Positions 22,953 to 34,609 of a stretch of DNA of 64,000 nucleotides are shown here, in pieces. Source of the stretch: Parietaria judaica (lineage: Eukaryota; Streptophyta; Magnoliopsida; Rosales; Urticaceae); the NCBI GenBank assembly GCA_954871525.1, contig OX940863.1, forward strand, positions 37,620,501 to 37,684,500. Reading direction: 5' to 3'. The position numbers were made by a program, and so were the translations under genes. The notes beneath the pieces were generated by a model, which saw only the letters and a program-made list of their open reading frames with translations, ran no database searches and was not told where the DNA came from. Positions within the stretch are counted from its first letter, which is position 1. Each line of letters begins with the position of its first letter.

Positions 22953-25617
22953 TGTTAGGAATCACGTCTCGGATTCCTTGAAAATTATCACGAATTGTAC
23001 CTCCGAACCGTCCGGGTAACATTTAAAAATTAATTTAAAGCGGAATAACTTGTTATCCGTCCAACGGTCCGGATATCGGATAATAACCATTTCACAAGAT
23101 CTGATAAATATTATGTAATTTAATATTCATATATCATTATTAATAATCTAGTCATAATAGGAAATAAATATAAAGCAGTAAATGGTTGCATTTATTAACC
23201 TAATGCATAAGGCCGTACCTCTATTGACGACTTCCGGCTGCGCGTTCTGAATCGGGCAGGGCTCCGCCGGTGCTGAGGGAAACTCCTGTGATCTTCCGGG
23301 ATATTGTCCTGGAATCCTCGTACTGAAGCGTGGGCTTCGCCGGCAGGACTCCGTCGCAAAATTTTAACTGATGGTCCTTTTTAAGCTTCCGGAGAAATAG
23401 TCTCCTAAGCCGAACCAGAAAAGATAGATCAGAGAGAAAATTCGCAGACCCTGAGGGAGAGGGAGAGTTCGAATTTTTCTCTGGGGAAAGGTGTGTAAAA
23501 TGTGTAGAATGAGCCTCCTATTTATAGGCTCAAACCGTAACCGAATTGGAGAATTTCCCTCCCTAATTTTAGAATTTCATTAATTAAATATAATTAATTA
23601 TCTTAATCCAATGGTCCAGATTTAATCTCATCTAAATCCAATGGATATAATTAATTAGGGATTTAATTAAATAAGAAAGATTTGGATAAATCAAAAATCC
23701 AATCTTATCTTCTTATCTTTATAAAATTCGAATTATCCTATATATTTATAATAAAATTCGAATTATCATTATCTAGATCCAACGGTTGAGATAAAGCTTT
23801 AAACCTATCTAATGGATCAAATTAGTTTAGGATAAAATCAAATATAAAAAGATTTATTAAAAACAATTTCGAATTTATCCATAAACTATAATTCGAATAT
23901 ATATATAAATATATATAATTAATTAATTTTCGATCCGACGGTAAAGAATAAATCTTAGACCGATCATAATCCAACGATTGATATTAAATCATAACCGATC
24001 CAATGGATAATACTGAATTTAGGGATTTGCTAAAATACCAAAACATTTGGTACTTATGCCGCAAATTTGGAAAGATCAAATCATACCATTCGAATTTAGC
24101 TAAGGTTTCATATATCAAACCCTAATTCTAATTTACACATATAAATATATATAATATATATTTTTATTTATTAATATAAATCTATTAATTATTAATTAAT
24201 TATTAATAAGATATTAATAATTAAATCCAAATAATTAAATTATATTAATATTTCCTGATCTCAATATCACACATTAAAATGTCATGGTGCCACACCATCA
24301 TTTAAATTCGTGACATGTGATTTAATTTCAAAGTTTATCGAACCGATCATAAACTTAGAAAATCCATAAATCACTAACCGTAAGTCGAAATGACTTGGTT
24401 CAAAAAGAAAAGTTGGTTAGAATTTAATTTCCAACAACATGATGCTGATAGAAAATCTAAATTATAACTTTCTTTTATCAGTTAATTTCGTGTACCAAAA
24501 TATGATACTTTTGCCACGCTAACGATAAAACTATCTGACGTCTGCCACAGAACTTTCAGTTTTATAAGTCAAGCCAAATGATTAAAAATCATCCAGAATG
24601 TATTTTAATCACGTACGTATCATCCGTTACGGTGCTATCCTGGGGACCATGGACCCGTATCACTTAAGCTCCAACGAACTGCTAGTTGTTCGTCAAACCT
24701 CGAAGTGATTCCACTATAGACCCGAGGCTGCACTCTTTAGTGATACGGTATATATTATTCCCTTTATAACCGCAGGGTGTCCATTGATACAATCAAATTC
24801 GGGTTATTGATCTTTCACTTGATGATCCACACACGAGCAGGCGGTTTCTACCGTTATGCCCCTCATTGCATTTTCATCCTTGACTCAGTCAGTAATATTA
24901 TGAGTAACCCACTTATGGTTTTGATTCATAAGTTGCGCACGGGTACCTCTCACTTCTCACCACCGACAATCAAGGGAATCATCATCACTCTGAAGAGAGC
25001 TGTGTGATGCCCATGTCTATGACCAAGCTACCCTTACTGCTGACTATCATGTTCCCAAAATAATAGTGTTGGGAACAGCGGTAATATTTCGTGTTCTTTA
25101 ACGGTTAAATCAAAGAACAATCAAGCCAGCAGCTCGGACTCAAGATCACTCAGGACTTAGATCGAATATCCATTTGATCATCTACTTGTGACTCAACTCC
25201 AAGTTATCAGTGACGGTCTTATATGATAACTTCCGGAGTTTAAGTCAGGTCCAGTCCAGTATGAAGACACTTCATACTTAATGCACTTTTAGTGAGTGTG
25301 ACACACACAAAATCCAGAATAGGATTGTCACTTAGTCACATTAATGACCTTATACGATTAATGGGCTCCCACCCAGTTAATCAGGTCACGGACATTTTAA
25401 GTTCATTTATTATGATTATTAATTCTTCTTCACATTGACTCTGTTGTGATAATAATTCATAATTGCATCCTTTATGAACTAAGGATCAAACATTCTATTT
25501 TACTCTACCAGAAACTATAATAAGATTATCATAATAAGTATCATCTTTATTCAACGACTTGTCATAATCTTTTACAAATGGATAAAATATCTTGTTTAAG
25601 GACACATATGTCCAACA
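22953..25617 (-). mobile_element. F1 solo LTR C, inverted, TSD TGTCC
   Basis: 2665 bp in reverse orientation, starting TGTTAGGAATCACGTC on the plus strand and ending ATGTCCAACA. TGTCC is at 22948-22952 and 25618-25622. It lies 439 bp downstream of the 5' LTR of the same family and in opposite orientation, forming a large inverted repeat. Confidence 0.92.
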
Positions 25618-25794
25618 TGTCCCTGCCCATTCCACGGGCACGTGGGCCCGGGCTTAAGCCCGGAGGACCCACGTGCATTTTTTTATATGGGTCGGATTTT
25701 TATTCCGACCCAGATACCGTGGATTAATTATTAATTATTATTAATGAAATTAATATTTATGAATTAAAATTAATTATGATTAATTTATATAAAT

Positions 25795-26010
25795 TAAAAT
25801 ATGGATGTTATTTTCGGATAAATAACATTGTCTTATTTTAATAAATTCATAATATTAAATATGGATGTTATTTAATGATTAAATAACATTGTCTTATTTA
25901 ATAAATTAAAATATGGATGATAATATTAGAAGAATAATATCATTGTCTTATTTTAATATTTCATAAATAATTATTAAAGCGCATTAAAATGTTTAATGAT
26001 AATTCTTAGA
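25795..26010 (+). repeat. tandem repeat of about 60-66 bp in the F1 leader
   Basis: Three to four diverged units share 'atatggatgttattt', then 'aataacattgtctta' and 'ttaataaatt'. The last unit has degenerated near 26010. It lies between the GC-rich block and gag. Confidence 0.65.
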
Positions 26011-26533
26011 GAATAAGTATCATTAACATAAAATAATAACTATTCATCATAGATATAATTTGTTATAACCTATTTTCATAACCCTCAAACATAGTGTCTA
26101 TGTTTAGATCATTATTAATATGTCTATATAGGATAGATATAAATAATAAAGAGTAAATTTAAAAAAGTGTTAATGATTAGTCGGAAAAATTTCAATCGTA
26201 CAATCTTGCCTTCGGAAGAGGGAATCAAAAGTGGGGCCGGTTCACCATCCACTTCTGGGTGACCGGTTAGGACCCCTCCCATCGACCTGGAGAGCGTACG
26301 GATTGATCTATCACTACCGACGAAATAATAAACACATTTCTAGGGCTTATTTAAAATTACGCGTCGCAATAAATAAAGCCAAAATATAAACTTTTAATGT
26401 GTCATTAATAGACAGTTTATATAATAAGTTTTTATAACTTAGAAATTTTAAAAACGCTATTTCCTAAAACAATGGCAAGTAAAGAATAAAACAAAGGTCT
26501 CCATTATTACTGTCACAACGTCTGCTGACCACA

Positions 26534-26910
26534 CCGCCTCGAGTCACCCTAGTGTGTCCATTCCCCAAGGAAGGTGTGCTTGTGGAAGGTTTGACACCGT
26601 GATAGCTCCAAAAGAATATGGGGACGGAGGAATCTTGGAAATGGACCGCGAGTCACCCTAGTGTGACCATTCCCCAAGGACGTCGTTTCCAAGAGGATCC
26701 CGAGAACCAAAAATAATGGGTTAAGCTTGCACGGAAGTTGGTGCTTCCCGACCGTCTATGGTGATAGTTAATAATCATAGAGAACTTTGGTGGTTCTTGT
26801 TATGAATATTAATTAAGTTTATGACTAAAACTTAGTTTAACCAAACTACACGGTTGATACCGCGAGTCACCCTAGAGTGACCGTGCCACTAAGGACGGCA
26901 ACGACGTGTA
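26534..26910 (+). repeat. three copies of a GAGTCACCCTAG motif in the F1 leader
   Basis: A segment of about 36 bp (cgagtcaccctagtgtga, then ccattccccaagga) occurs at about 26540, 26648 and 26871. Spacing is irregular. The third copy is the most diverged. Conservation above the surroundings suggests a functional leader element, for example packaging or dimerisation; that is inference. Confidence 0.6.
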
Positions 26911-27065
26911 CAGTCGGTTAAATTATCACGAAATAGTTAAAGGGTTTATTTAACGTTTTCCCGGAACATGTTTGCATCATGTAACTATTTCAAATAAAAT
27001 ATTTTTTCAAAAACATTCTACCTATAATAAAGTTTAATAAGTTTCTTTTTCAATGCCAGTCTAAA

Positions 27066-27904
27066 ATGTCGAATCTCATCATGTCACTGCTTTCGAACAA
27101 CACTATCGCCAGAAGTAACTTTCCAAAATGGAAGAGCAATATAAACATTGTCTTGATCAGTGAAAATATACGCTTTGTTCTCACTGATGAATGTCACCCT
27201 GCACTGGCTGCTAACAGCGCCAGAGGTGTGAAGGAACTCTATGACTCTTGGATTCATGCAAACAATCGTGTAAGGCATATATGCTGGCTAGCATGTCTGA
27301 TTCACTGAGAGTCAAGCTAGAGGAAAAGGACGCTGCTTATGAGATCATGGAATCTCTCCAAGGAATGTATGGAAAGCAGTCTGAGCAAGCTCAACATGAA
27401 GCGACTCGTCGCTACATGAATGCCAAAATGAAACCAGGGACATATGTTCATGACCACGTTATGAGCATGACCAATTGGTTTAATGAGGCTGAGCTTCATG
27501 GGGCCGTGGTGGATGAGAAATCTCAGATCAGCATTATTCTTAATTCGCTGTCACCTAAGTTTGTTCCATTCACCAGCAACTACATTATGAACAAACTGAA
27601 ATATGGTTTGACACAACTGATTAATGAGTTGCAAACCTTTGAGGACATCTTGGGTTTGGTGAAGAAAAAATCTGAATTGAATATAGCATTCAAGAAAGGA
27701 TCTTCATCTAAGAACCCGAGAATGAAGAAAAGGCCTGGTCCTAAGAAGAAATGGGGGAGGAATTTCCAGCCGAAGACTGCAGACAAGAAAGCCGCTAAGA
27801 AAGGAAGATGCTTCCTTTGCAAGGAAAATGGACATTGGAAAAGAGATTGTCCCAAATTCCAAAATGAAAAGAAGAACGAAACTGGTGAGTGTCTCACCCG
27901 ATAA
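27066..27904 (+). pseudogene. Copia gag of the F1 element, frameshifted
   Basis: The ATG at 27066 opens a Copia-type gag N-terminus (FPKWKSNINIVLISENIRFV, then LYDSWIHANNR). The frame shifts near 27270-27290 and resumes in the frame ending at 27904. That part has the retrotransposon gag core (YEIMESLQGMYGKQSEQAQH, then YVHDHVMSMTNWFNEAELHG), a lysine-rich segment, and a CCHC zinc knuckle (CFLCKENGHWKRDC). Gag coats the element RNA in virus-like particles. One indel breaks it, so the copy cannot make full-length Gag. Confidence 0.85.
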
Positions 27905-28261
27905 GTTTCCAACACACATTTGTTTTAGAAAGTCTTTATCTCTAAAGATCTAAAACTGAAATATGTGATATTCTTTGTTTTTCAGCAACAGCTAAGGAGT
28001 GATTGTCTGTAGTCATCCGAAAGTCTCGGTGATCCTTTTCGGCAGCAGAGGAAGAGCCTCATTTTTTTATTTTACTCAATTCATGTAAGGATCTAAGTTG
28101 AAGGGTGATTTGAAAACCCTTCGACCTTTTTAACAATATTAAGTTTTATTTAATGAAGTTTTTATTTCGATCCTATAAATTCTTGAGTAAATTTATGAGC
28201 TCTTCATCGATAGATAAACCTTTACAAGCCATTAGCATTAACTTGCTTAAAATGATAAAGG
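27905..28261 (+). other. junction where protease and integrase are missing
   Basis: Between the zinc knuckle and the RT region a Copia element normally encodes protease and integrase, about 2.5 kb. Only 357 bp remain, AT-rich and without these motifs, so the element suffered a large internal deletion or derives from a deleted lineage. Confidence 0.7.
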
Positions 28262-30094
28262 TTGATGTCTAAACATAGTAATAAGTTTACTATGATGGAA
28301 ATCTCAAGACAATTGGTAAGTAAATTACCATGTTGCTCTTGTGACAAAGTCACAACGCAGACAACATTGCCTGTTGTCGAAGAGAGTGCAGAAACCACGG
28401 TCCTAAATCAGAACCAAGGGGTACTCAGACGTAGTGGGAGGTTCAAAAGACCTGTTGAGCGCTACGAACATACCCAGTTGGAATTTCACCTAGCTGTTAC
28501 AAACACTAGTGTTGAAGATCCCATAGGCTATGAGCAAGCTATGATGGATCCTGATAAGGGAGAATGGCAGGAAGCCATGAACCAAGAAATAGAATCAATG
28601 GATTCTAATGAAGTCTGGGAACTTGTAGACTTACCGGATGGCTTCAAAACCATTGGCTGTAAGTGGGTATACAAGCGAAATAGAGGAGTGGACGGGAAGG
28701 TTGAAACCTTCAAGGCTAGACTAGTGGCTAAGGGTTTTACCCAGAGGGAAGGTATTGATTTCGATGAGACCTTCGCTCCAGTCGCTAAGTATAAGTCCAT
28801 CCGGATTCTCATGGCCATAGCCTGTAGTCTCAATTACGAGATTTCGCAGATGGACGTCAAAACCGCCTTCCTGAATGGGTACATTGACGAAAACATCTAT
28901 ATGGACCAACCAGAAGGGTTCGTGCAGAACGGTCAAGAAGGGAAAGTTTGCAGACTTCTCAAATCCATTTATGGATTGAAGCAAGCTTCCAGATCCTGGA
29001 ATCTAAGGTTTGATGAAACCATCAAATCCTATGGATTCGTACAGAACATCACTGAGGCCTGCATATACAAACTCAATGATGAAACCGTGGAGATATTTCT
29101 TGTTCTATACGTCGACGATATTCTTCTCATTGGAAACAGTGTGAAGAGGCTATCGGACGTGAAAGTGTGGCTATCTACGCAATTCCAAATGAAGGACATG
29201 GGAGAAGCCAGTTATGTTCTTGGGATCCGTATCTTCAGGGATCGCAACAACAGGCTTCTAGCCTTGTCACAAGAAGCTTACATTGATAAGGTGCTTGATC
29301 ATTTTGCAATGGCAAACTCCAAGGGAGGTAATTTACCGACCAGGCATGGAGTATTCCTTAACAGGAAACAGTGCCCTACTTCTCCGGAAGAGCAAGATGA
29401 GATTAGGCGAATACGCTATGCTTCAGCAGTGGGAAGTCTGATGTACGTTATGCAGTGTACTAGGCCAGACATCTGTTACGTTGTGGGAATTGTTAGCAGA
29501 TACCAATCCAACCCTGGTATGGCTCACTGGACAGCAGTGAAGAACATTCTCAAGTATCTTCAGAGAATGAGAGACTATATGTTAGTGTTTTCAGGATCAG
29601 AACTGAATCCACTAGGTTACACTGATTCAGACTTTATGTCTGATAAAGACGCGAGAAAATTGACGTCGGGAGCAGTGTTCACCCTTGCTGGTGGAGCGAT
29701 ATTCTAGAGAAGCGTAAAGCAATCATGTATCGCGGATTCCACAATGGAAGCTGAATACGTGGCAGCTTATGAGGCAGCCAAAGAATCAGTTTGGCTCAAT
29801 AATTTCTACATAGAGCTGGGAGTTGTTCCAGATGTAGATGGGCCCCAAATACTATACTGTGATAACAGTGGTGCGGTGGCAAATTCTAAAGAGCCCAGAG
29901 ACCATAACAAGGCAAAACATATAGAGAGAAAATACCATCTCATTAGAGAGATAGTACGTCGAGGCGACGTACGGGTTGTGAAAATAGCTTCGGAAGACAA
30001 TCTGGCTGATCCATTCACCAAGACGTTGCCAAAGAAAATATTCAGGAGGCATCTGGAGAGTATGGGTCTGAAAGACATGGGTCATCTTCTTTAA
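28262..30094 (+). pseudogene. Copia reverse transcriptase and RNase H of the F1 element, one stop codon
   Basis: One frame runs from about 28262 to 30094 with a single TAG at 29705-29707. The first 60 residues include the end of the integrase-RT linker (GVLRRSGRFKRP). RT motifs follow: WVYKRNRGVDGKVETFKARL, GFTQREGIDFDETFAPVAKY, MDVKTAFLNGYIDENIYM, YGLKQASRSWNLRFDE and the catalytic YVDDILL. RNase H has YTDSDFMSDKDARKLTSGA, then STMEAEYVAAYEAAKES and NLADPFTKTLP. The stop replaces the conserved Trp after the RNase H GGAI segment (TGG to TAG). The 3' end lies five bases from the polypurine tract. Confidence 0.88.
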
Positions 30095-30098
30095 GTAT

Positions 30099-30109
30099 AA
30101 GTGGGAGAT
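30099..30109 (+). other. polypurine tract of the F1 element
   Basis: AAGTGGGAGAT directly precedes the 3' LTR. It is the usual plus-strand primer of Copia elements. Confidence 0.85.
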
Positions 30110-32035
30110 TGTTGGACATATGTGTCCTTAAACAAGATATTTTTTATCGATTTGTAAAAGATTATGACAAGTCGTTGAATAAAGATGATAATCTTATTAT
30201 AGTTTCAGGTAGAGTAAAATAGAATGTTTGATCCTTAGTTCATAAAGAATGAAATTATGAATTATTATCACAACAGAGTCAATGTGAAGAAGAATTAATA
30301 ATCATAATAAATGAACTAAAAATGTCCGTGACCTGATTAACTGGGTGGGAGCCCATTAATCGTACAAGGTCATTAATGTGACTAAGTGACAATCCTATTC
30401 TGGATTTTGTGTGTGTCACACTCACTAGAAGTACATTAAGTATGAAGTGTCTTCATACTAGACTGGACCTGACTTAAACTCCGGAAGCTATCATATAAGA
30501 CCGTCACTGATAACTTGGAGTTGAGTCACTAGTAGATGATCAAATGGATATTCGATCTAAGTCCTGAGTGGTCTTGACTCCGAGCTGCTGGCTTGATTGT
30601 TCTTTGATTTAACCGTTAAAGAGCACAATATATTACCGTTGTTCCCAACACTATTATTTTGGGAGCATGATAGTCAGCAGTAAGGGTAGATTGGTCATAG
30701 ACATGGGCATCACACAGCTCTCTTCAGAGTCATGATGATTCCCTTGATTGTCAGTGGTGAGAAGTGAGAGGTACCCATACGCAACTTATGAATCGAAACC
30801 ATAAGTGTGTCACTCATAATATTACTGACTGAGTCAACGATGAAAATGCAATGAGGGGCATAACGGTAGAAACCGCCTGCTCGTGTGTGGATCATCAAGT
30901 GAAAGATCAATAACCCGAATTTGATTGTATCAAAGGACACCCTGCTGTTATAAAGGGAATAATATATACCGTATCACTAAAGAGTGCAGCCTCGGGTCTA
31001 TAGTGGAATCACTTCGAGGTTTGACGAACAACTAGCAGTTCGTTGGAGCTTAAGTGATACGGGTCCATGGTCCCCACGATAGCTCCGTAACGGATGATAC
31101 GTACGTGATAAAAACATTGAAATGTTTTTAAGATCATTTGGCAAAACTCATAAAACTGAAGTCTGTGACAGACATCAGATAGTTTTATCAGTAGCGTGGC
31201 AAAAGTACCATATCTTGGTAACCGAAATTAACTGACAAAATAAAGTAGAATTTGGATTTTCTGTCAACATGAAAGTTTTTGGAAATTAAATTCTAAGCAA
31301 CTTTGCTTTTGGAACCGAGTCGTTTCGACATACGGTTTGTGATTTAGAGAATTTCTAAGTTTGTGATCGTTTCGGTAAACTATGAAATTAAATCACATGT
31401 CACGAATTTAAATGATGGTGTGTCACCATGACATTTAAATGTGTGATATTGAGATCAGAGAATATTAATATAATTTAACTATTCGAATTTTATTAATAAT
31501 GTATTATTAATAATTATTCAATAATTAATAGATTTATATTAATATGAAAATAATATATTTTAATATATTATATAGTGTAGAAATCGAATTGGGCTTTTGA
31601 ATATGGATCCATTCATATTCGAATGGATAGACTTTAGTCTTTCCATAATTACGGCAAAAGTACCAAATATTTTGGTATTTGAGAAAAACCCTAAAATCAA
31701 TTTAATCCATTGGATCGGTTATAATTTAATATCACTTGTTGGATTAGGATATTGATGAATTCGAAATTAATAACTTGGTGATCCAGTTTCATTTTTCGAA
31801 TTTGATTATTTAATTATATATGTTAGATCGGTCTAAGATTTAATCTTTACCGTCGGATTGGAAATTAATTAATTATATATATTTATATTATTTTTCGAAT
31901 TATGGTTATGGATAAATTCGATTTTTTTTTTTTATTAAATCTTTTTATATTTGATTTTATCCTAAACTAATGTGATCCATTAGATCGGTTAAAAGATTTA
32001 TCTCAACCGTTGGATCTAGATAATGATAATTCGAA

Positions 32036-32084
<49 letters not shown>

Positions 32085-32864
32085 CGAATATATAAAGATA
32101 AGATGATAAGATTGGATTTTTGATTTTATCCAAATCTTTCTTATTTAATTAAATCCCTAATTAATTATATCCATTGGGTTTAGATGAGATTAAATCTGGA
32201 CCATTGGATTGAGATAATTAATTATATTTAATATATGAAATTCGAAAATAAGAGAGGGAATTTCTCCAATTCGGTTACGGTTTGAGCCTATAAATAGGAG
32301 GCTCATTCTACACATTTTTCACACCTTTCCGCAAAGAAAAATTCGAACTCTCCCTCTCCTTTAGGGTCTGCGAATTTTCTCTCTGATCTCTCTTTCTGGT
32401 TCGGCTTAAGAGACTTAGTTCTTCGGAAGCTTAAAAAGAACCATCAGTTAAAATTTTGCGACAGAGTCCTGCCGGCGAAGCCCATGCTTCGGTACGAGGA
32501 TTCCAGGAGAATATCCCGGAAGATCACGGGAGTTTCCCTCAGTACCGGCGGAGCCCTGCCCGATTCAGAACGCGCAGCCGGAAGTCGTCATTAGAGGTAC
32601 GGCCTTATGCATTGGGTTAATAAATGCAACCATTTACTGCTTTATATTTATTTCCTATTATGACTAGATTATTAATAATGATTTTTGAATATTAAATTAC
32701 ATAATATTTATCAGATCTTATTAAATGGTTATTATCCGATATCCGGACCGTTGCACGGATAACAAGTTTTTCCGCTTTAAATTAATTTTTTAAAATGTTA
32801 CCCGGACGGTTCAGAGGTATAATTCGTGATAATTTACACGGAATCCGAGACGTGATTCCCAACA
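30110..32864 (+). repeat. 3' LTR of the F1 element
   Basis: 2755 bp, TGTTGGACATATG to ATTCCCAACA, followed by AATGT. The TATA box (cctataaataggagg) is at about 32287. It retains the block that the 5' LTR has lost. Confidence 0.92.
32041..32080. repeat. (AT)20 microsatellite in the F1 3' LTR
   Basis: Forty bases of pure AT dinucleotide. Other F1 LTRs have much shorter runs at this place (for example about 21720 and 16765), so it has expanded recently. Confidence 0.9.
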
Positions 32865-33613
32865 AATGTATCATTAAAGAGTGCAGTCTCGGGTTTATAG
32901 TGGAAAAACATCGGGGTTTGACGAACCATTAGCAGTTCGTTGGAGCTTAAGTGGTACGGGTCCATGGTCCCCAAGATAGCTCCGTAAGGGATGATACGTA
33001 CGTGATAGAACATTCAATATGTTTAATAATTTGTCAGAATTCATAAAACTGAAGTCTGTTTCACACATCGGAAAGTTTTATCTGTGACGTGGCAATAGTA
33101 CCAAAGTTCGGTATCCCAAATTTACTGACAAAATAAAGTCGAATTCGAATTTTTCATCATCGTGAAAGTTGTTGGAAATTTAATTCTAAGAAACTTTGCT
33201 TTTAGAACCGAGTTGTTTCGACGTACGGTTTGTCATTTAGATAATGTCTATGTTTTTTATCGGTGCGGTAAACTATGTAATTAAATCACATGTCACGAAT
33301 TTAAACGATGATGTTACACCATGACATTTAATGTGTGATATTGAGATCAGTGGCTAATAATATAATTTAATTATTTGGATTTAAATAATAATATTCTTAT
33401 TAATAATTAATAGATTCATATTAAATAAATATATCTCGTATACATTTAAATATGTGGTAATCGAATATACCCTATTAATGTGGAATATATTCACACGAAT
33501 TTGACTTAGTTGGCTTTGTCAAATTTGCGACATAAGTACTTATGTTTAGGCATTTAAGAAAAACCTTAAAATCAATTTAATCTATTAGATCAGATATGAT
33601 TTAATATCAACCG

Positions 33614-34609
33614 TGTTGATGTGCAAATTCGTTCCTTAATCGGAATAATGAGGTCATTAATTAAATTTACGTTTCATGTAAATTAAGACCAAAGTTATGA
33701 ATATAATTGAATATTCATACATTTGGGCTTGTGAATTACATAGCCCAGAGGCCCAATAAACACTCAAATCGTGTTTGGGCCCGAACAGAGTCAAAAGGCC
33801 CAAAGGGCAGAAGCCCAATTCGAGCAGAGATTGCTCAATAGAGATACGGGCTAAGAGCCTCCAAAAAGTAATATCCCGAGCAGAACTCAAAAATCACACT
33901 AGCTTAAGACAAAAATCAACACTTGGATAAAATCCAAAGAACCCGACAAGTCGAACGACCTGAAGGACCCAAAGCTCGTCTCGGGCAGAGATTGCCACAA
34001 AAGGATCCGAGCAGAAGTAGTCGAAAGATCCAAGCACGAGCAGACCAAGTCAACAACCTCAATTCAAACTTCCGAAGCCCGACCAGGAAGATCGCAACAA
34101 TCAAAATTCGAATCCCCACGACGTCAAGTCAAAGTCCACTACTGCGGAATTATCTTAAAATGTGGCCCACGTGTCAGCTCGACAGCAAGTCAAGCTCTGA
34201 ACTCGAAGCCATCACCAACGTACACTTCCAACGGACAGAAATCAGAAGCCTATAAAAGCAAGAAGACAGCCCTACCACACGCACGCAAGCATTTACTTCG
34301 AGAGAAAAGAGTCTGTAAGATTTGTAATTTCAGAATGTTTTCTTTCATTTTCGATCAACTCGGAATTGGCTTGTGGTTCTGGTTGATCTCTCTTTCTAAG
34401 CAGTAAACTTACAAAGGACGTAGTCAACTACTGCATTAGGACAAACCTCTCTAAAAAAACCTTTTGTGTTTTGTCTTATTTTTTATCTTTATGTTTTTGT
34501 CGAGAGTATTGACGACGCAGAGGTCAGGATCCACAAAATTCTTAGCATCTTCAAATTGAAATCCCATTCACCTCTCACGTGACTGTTGGTGTGCGAAACT
34601 ACGTCAAAA
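33614..34609 (+). mobile_element. F2 solo LTR, TSD AACCG
   Basis: 996 bp, starting TGTTGATGTGCAAATTCG and ending GAAACTACGTCAAAA (family end ACGTCAACA with one change). AACCG lies at 33609-33613 and 34610-34614. The TATA box (gcctataaaagc) is at about 34249. It interrupts an ACCGTTGGAT motif of F1 solo LTR B. Confidence 0.86.

Larger units (their letters stand above)
20081..32864 (+). mobile_element. F1 Copia element with both LTRs, TSD AATGT, internally deleted
   Basis: The element has a 5' LTR (20081-22513), a primer-binding site, a long leader, gag, an RT/RNase H frame, a polypurine tract and a 3' LTR (30110-32864). AATGT flanks it at 20076-20080 and 32865-32869. The protease and integrase regions are missing, gag has a frameshift and pol a stop, so it is non-autonomous. 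The gene order (RNase H last, next to the polypurine tract) and the RT motif YVDDILLIG are those of Ty1/Copia. An inverted F1 solo LTR (22953-25617) sits in the leader. Confidence 0.9.

Noticed and set aside
22650..23019. Several overlapping open frames of 80-110 codons on both strands in the GC-rich block
   Set aside because: All frames are open because the block is GC-rich and poor in A/T stops. Products are Pro/Gly/Arg-rich with no known motif, and the right end is cut by an inserted LTR.
24777..25007. 76-codon frame repeated in several places (19721, 24777, 30710)
   Set aside because: It is the same part of the F1 LTR read in different copies. The frame is broken in some copies and has no known similarity.
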